From JBAXXL01 sp038206725 (GTDB lineage Bacteria > Bacteroidota > Ignavibacteria > Kapaibacteriales > UBA2268): 15,842 nucleotides of DNA. A program made the position numbers and the translations under genes. Every line of letters begins with the position of its first letter. The first letter of the stretch is position 1. The DNA lies in NCBI GenBank assembly GCA_038206725.1, contig JBBRAO010000051.1, forward strand, positions 1 to 15,842, given 5' to 3'. This document shows, piece by piece, positions 13,310-15,842 of this stretch. The notes below the pieces were generated by a model that did not search any database, was not told the origin of the DNA, and saw nothing but the letters and a program-made list of their open reading frames with translations.

Positions 13310-14260
13310 ATGGATTTAAAAATGATTAAACACTATAACGTTGCCATAATTGGCAGTGGACCGGCCGGATTTACATCAGGAATCTATACTAGTAGAGCAA
13401 ATTACTCTACGGCGATATTCGAAGGAATGCAACCGGGTGGACAATTAATGATAACGACCGATGTAGAAAACTTCCCGGGTTTTGCCGATGCGATACCAGG
13501 TCCTGAAATGATGGAGATATTCCGTAAGCAAGCTCAAAAATTTGGTGCTAACAGCATTTATGAAACAATAATAAAGGTTGATTTCTCGCAAAAACCTTTT
13601 ATCCTTTGGTCCGATAATGAAGAATATACCGCTGATGCGGTTATTATTTGCACAGGGGCAACGGCAAGACGTTTGCGCATCCCTACAGAGGGCGATTTTT
13701 GGGGACGTGGTATATCGGCGTGCGCTACTTGTGATGGTTTCTTTTACCGCGGTGCTAAAATTTTCGTTGTTGGCGGCGGTGATACAGCTATGGAAGAAGC
13801 GATGTATTTAACTCATTTTGCCGAGTCGGTTACTATAGTTCATAGACGCGAAGGTTTCAGAGCATCAAAAATTATGTTGGAGCGCGCTCAAAAACATCCA
13901 AAAATTAGTTTTATTACTAATGCCGTAATTGAAGAATTTATCGGCTCCATCAAGCACGGTCAAAAATCACTGACTCATATTAAATTGAAAGACGTTTGTA
14001 CGGGTGAAACGAGTATAGTCGAAGCCGGCGGTGTTTTTTACGGTATTGGACACGAACCAAATACCACATTATTCAATGGTATGTTGGAAATGGACGAGAA
14101 TAATTATTTGATAACAGTGCCCGATTCCACAAAGACAAAAATCCGAGGCATTTTCGCCGCGGGCGATGTTCAAGATCCAGTTTTTAGACAAGCTGTTTCA
14201 GCCGCGGGAAGTGGTTGTATGGCGGCTATTGAAGTTGATAGATATTTACAAGAAATATAA
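13310..14260 (+). CDS. trxB: Thioredoxin reductase (NADPH)
   Basis: The 316-residue flavoenzyme reduces thioredoxin with NADPH. Landmarks: FAD-binding GSGPAG (15-20), PGGQL and the ENFPGF turn (43-57), the redox-active pair C138-A-T-C141, the NADPH-binding GGGDTAMEEA (155-164) with the nearby VHRREGFRAS stretch (HRR for phosphate recognition), and the C-terminal FAD site GIFAAGDVQDP. The first ATG at 13310 abuts the previous stop; an ATG four codons later (MIKHYNVAIIG) is a slightly better match to family N-termini and could be the true start. Being directly after the CoA-transferase gene, it is probably translated by coupling. It may supply electrons to the thioredoxin-type arsenate reductase, but the genes are 7 kb apart. 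The lipoprotein gene follows after 12 bp. Confidence 0.95.
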   Translation: MDLKMIKHYNVAIIGSGPAGFTSGIYTSRANYSTAIFEGMQPGGQLMITTDVENFPGFADAIPGPEMMEIFRKQAQKFGANSIYETIIKVDFSQKPFILWSDNEEYTADAVIICTGATARRLRIPTEGDFWGRGISACATCDGFFYRGAKIFVVGGGDTAMEEAMYLTHFAESVTIVHRREGFRASKIMLERAQKHPKISFITNAVIEEFIGSIKHGQKSLTHIKLKDVCTGETSIVEAGGVFYGIGHEPNTTLFNGMLEMDENNYLITVPDSTKTKIRGIFAAGDVQDPVFRQAVSAAGSGCMAAIEVDRYLQEI

Positions 14261-14272
14261 TTAGAGGTTCCA

Positions 14273-15247
14273 ATGAAAAAAGTTATGTTATTAGCTCTAT
14301 CTTTATTTGCTTATATGTTTCTGCAATCTTGTGGAGATAACGGCAATCCGGCCGATCCGAATAAAGATAATTACAAGTTTCTTTATATCGCTTTGGATAC
14401 TACAGCTCATTCAAAATTGATTGAGTATGGTATAGAAAAAGCGAAAGTGGATTATCCGAATGTTACATTTACAGCGGTCTATCCAAATCAAAACGGCAAT
14501 GTACAGGAGCAAATCGCTTTTGTTCAAAAAGCTGTTGCCGAAGGTTACGGTGGAATAATAATCGTACCTGCTTCGGAGTCATTATTAACCGCCGATTTCG
14601 ATGAAGCGTTCGACAAGCACGTTCCGGTAGTAATCTTAGAAAATCCGACAAACTATCCTGATTACGTTGCGAAGATAGCTACAGACAATTACGATGCGGG
14701 CAGATCGTTCGCCGATTATTTGAAAACCATATACACCGGCTCCGGTAAAGTTCTTATAGTGTCCGATGATGCTCAAAATAAAAACAATGCAAGCCGCGTT
14801 TATGGTTTTGTACAACAACTTGGCAATTCGAACTTCCAAGGTACATTTATAACTCCAAATGTATATCATACAAACAACTATACTTCGGCTTTGAACAAAA
14901 TCACAACAATAATCAACAATAATCCAGAATTGGGTGTCATTTACGCAACAAACGGTGTTGGTTTGACCGCCGCGGCTAATGCTGTGAAGGCCTTGAACAA
15001 AATCAATATTTTTGTTATTGGTTTCGACAACAGCGCTGAAAGCATTAGTATGTTGCAAAACAGCGACATAAATGCAATGGGTGTTACATATCCGGCGGAA
15101 ATGGGTTACAAAGCTATGGAACAAATGATTAATCATAAAAAAGGTTCGACAGTAACAAGAATAATCAGCCCGGGAATGATGATTGTTACTAAGGCAAATT
15201 TCAACACGGAAGCCGCTCAAAAAGCATTGTATCCAAAAGGCAAATAA
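14273..15247 (+). CDS. Periplasmic sugar-binding-type lipoprotein (Peripla_BP_4-like)
   Basis: The 324-residue protein starts MKKVMLLALSLFAYMFLQSC with a lipobox LQSC at 17-20, so Cys20 would be lipidated; GDNG follows. The rest has the two-domain type I periplasmic-binding fold of ribose-, galactose- or autoinducer-like sugar binders: FLYIALDTTAHSK near 36-48, VQEQIAFVQKAVAEGYGGIIIVPAS (in parts) near 77-101, PVVILEN, TDNYDAGRSF near 137-146, GSGKVLIVSDD, and GVIYATNGVGLTAAANAVKA near 222-241. Ligand-contacting residues were not assigned. Neither permease nor ATPase genes follow; a strong terminator lies 41 bp downstream, so it is an orphan binding lipoprotein or works with a transporter encoded elsewhere. 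AGAGG lies before the ATG, 12 bp after trxB. Confidence 0.9.
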   Translation: MKKVMLLALSLFAYMFLQSCGDNGNPADPNKDNYKFLYIALDTTAHSKLIEYGIEKAKVDYPNVTFTAVYPNQNGNVQEQIAFVQKAVAEGYGGIIIVPASESLLTADFDEAFDKHVPVVILENPTNYPDYVAKIATDNYDAGRSFADYLKTIYTGSGKVLIVSDDAQNKNNASRVYGFVQQLGNSNFQGTFITPNVYHTNNYTSALNKITTIINNNPELGVIYATNGVGLTAAANAVKALNKINIFVIGFDNSAESISMLQNSDINAMGVTYPAEMGYKAMEQMINHKKGSTVTRIISPGMMIVTKANFNTEAAQKALYPKGK

Positions 15248-15288
15248 TTAGTTATAGGCTTATTGAAAGAGCAAGATTATTAATATAC

Positions 15289-15326
15289 AAGATGTCCGAC
15301 ACTGTGAAAGCGTCGGACATCTTTTT
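15289..15326 (+). terminator. Strong rho-independent terminator
   Basis: A perfect 12-bp stem (AAGATGTCCGAC 15289-15300 and GTCGGACATCTT 15312-15323) with an 11-nt loop ends in five Ts (15322-15326). It follows the binding-lipoprotein gene by 41 bp and closes the rightward gene run. Confidence 0.9.
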
Positions 15327-15703
15327 GCAGGTCTTTGTTGAGCTGGAGCATCGTTTCGACAAGTTGAACGAGTTGGTCGTGTCACCAACTACGAAGTAGT
15401 TGAAAACGAATAGAACTGAACCAAATATGCACCGCACCAACTACGAAGTAGTTGAATATGAATAGAACTAAATCCAATATACGCGATGCCAACTACGAAG
15501 TAGTTGAATATGAATAGAATTGAATATGTAAATGCACCGCATCAACTACGAAGTAGTTGAATATGAATAGAGTTGAATATGAATAGAATTGAAAATGTAA
15601 ATGCACCGCATCAACTACGAAGTAGTTGAAAATGAATAGGGAATATGAATAGAGAAAATGAATAGCCCCGTATGAAAGCGGTGGTAACTGAATATGAAAC
15701 AAC
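15327..15703. repeat. REP-like palindrome array next to transposase fragment
   Basis: Five exact copies of CAACTACGAAGTAGTTG (7-bp arms, centre GAA) start at 15386, 15438, 15490, 15543 and 15612, spaced 52, 52, 53 and 69 bp. Between and after them ATGAATAG occurs seven times, usually in the context GAATATGAATAG, and ATGCACCGCA precedes the last two copies. The array ends with a decayed CCCCG/CGGTGG hairpin (15666-15684) just before the stop of the transposase-like gene. The open frames on the minus strand here are only the repeats translated. Confidence 0.92.
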
Positions 15704-15842
15704 TTACAATAAATATTTTTCATTCAACTGAATATTATTTTCCTTTAACATCGCAATGAATTCATCTCTGAAATTAAACTTTTTATGATGCTCTTGCTGG
15801 TTTTTAACGTATTCAATTAATTTATCTTTTTCGTTGATTGAA
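15704..15842 (-). CDS. C-terminus of REP-associated tyrosine transposase (Y1_Tnp/IS200-like)
   Basis: On the minus strand a frame enters at the right edge and gives 45 residues before a TAA at 15704-15706. They read, in parts, LIEYVKNQQEHHKKFNF, RDEFIAMLKENNI and LNEKYLL, which matches the familiar tail of IS200-like/RAYT transposases in Bacteroidota (a YI.NQ..HH helix, an EF...L helix, then a .Y-D/N-E-.YL end). The catalytic HxH and Tyr lie outside the window, so activity cannot be judged. These enzymes act on short palindromic sequences; the array immediately beyond its stop supports the assignment. It is partial only because of the window edge. Confidence 0.75.
   Translation of the reverse strand, partial: SINEKDKLIEYVKNQQEHHKKFNFRDEFIAMLKENNIQLNEKYLL

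Noticed and set aside
15386..15628. CRISPR array
   Set aside because: The repeat is only 17 bp and self-complementary, the intervals of 35-52 bp are themselves repetitive, and no cas gene is present.
15252..15723. Minus-strand open frames with FNYFVV repeats
   Set aside because: They are the palindrome array and terminator read as protein; the repeats explain the peptide pattern.

Overview
The window looks like low-GC DNA from the Bacteroidota/Chlorobiota (FCB) group, perhaps a Kapaibacteria-like lineage. Three things support this: proteins with type IX secretion (T9SS) C-terminal sorting domains, one ending in RFLKM; Bacteroidota-style promoter elements, namely TTTG-N20-TAnnTTTG before the tRNA and facing TAnnTTTG boxes between anmK and the arsenate reductase gene; and weak or absent Shine-Dalgarno sequences before several genes. 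The group assignment is fairly safe, but the narrower lineage is inference.

Layout. 1-2899 (minus strand) is a block of secreted proteins: an 18-cysteine exported protein, a small protein that is almost nothing but a T9SS sorting domain, and a large repeat protein, probably a beta-propeller, that runs off the left edge. 2900-3522 is non-coding and holds nine perfect copies of a 7-bp repeat. 3523-5585 (minus) is a housekeeping group: acylphosphatase, a DJ-1/PfpI protein and anhydro-MurNAc kinase (anmK). anmK is divergent from a thioredoxin-type arsenate reductase/LMW-phosphatase-fold gene, across a 48-bp spacer with a symmetric two-way promoter. 6063-6283 is a mosaic of palindromes. 6284-7483 (minus) is an Asp-box T9SS protein whose sorting domain carries two palindromes of the kind found in the flanking intergenic DNA. 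7484-8009 is intergenic with three more hairpins of the same design.

8010-15247 is all plus strand: a four-helix membrane protein, an OlsB/GlsB-type N-acyltransferase, aspS, a YraN-type nuclease-fold protein, tRNA-Gly(GCC) with its own promoter and terminator, a class III CoA-transferase abutting thioredoxin reductase (trxB), and a sugar-binding-type lipoprotein that ends at a strong terminator. 15386-15700 is an array of five 17-bp palindromes, and it stops at the 3' end of a minus-strand gene that reads as the C-terminus of a REP-associated (Y1, IS200-like) transposase cut by the right edge.

The most unusual content is the small-palindrome biology: (i) hairpins with a constant AGGA/AGGG loop and varying, compensated stems, one of them inside a coding region; (ii) a longer palindrome translated in frame within a T9SS domain; and (iii) a REP-like array next to its probable transposase. 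The metabolic genes are mostly ordinary.
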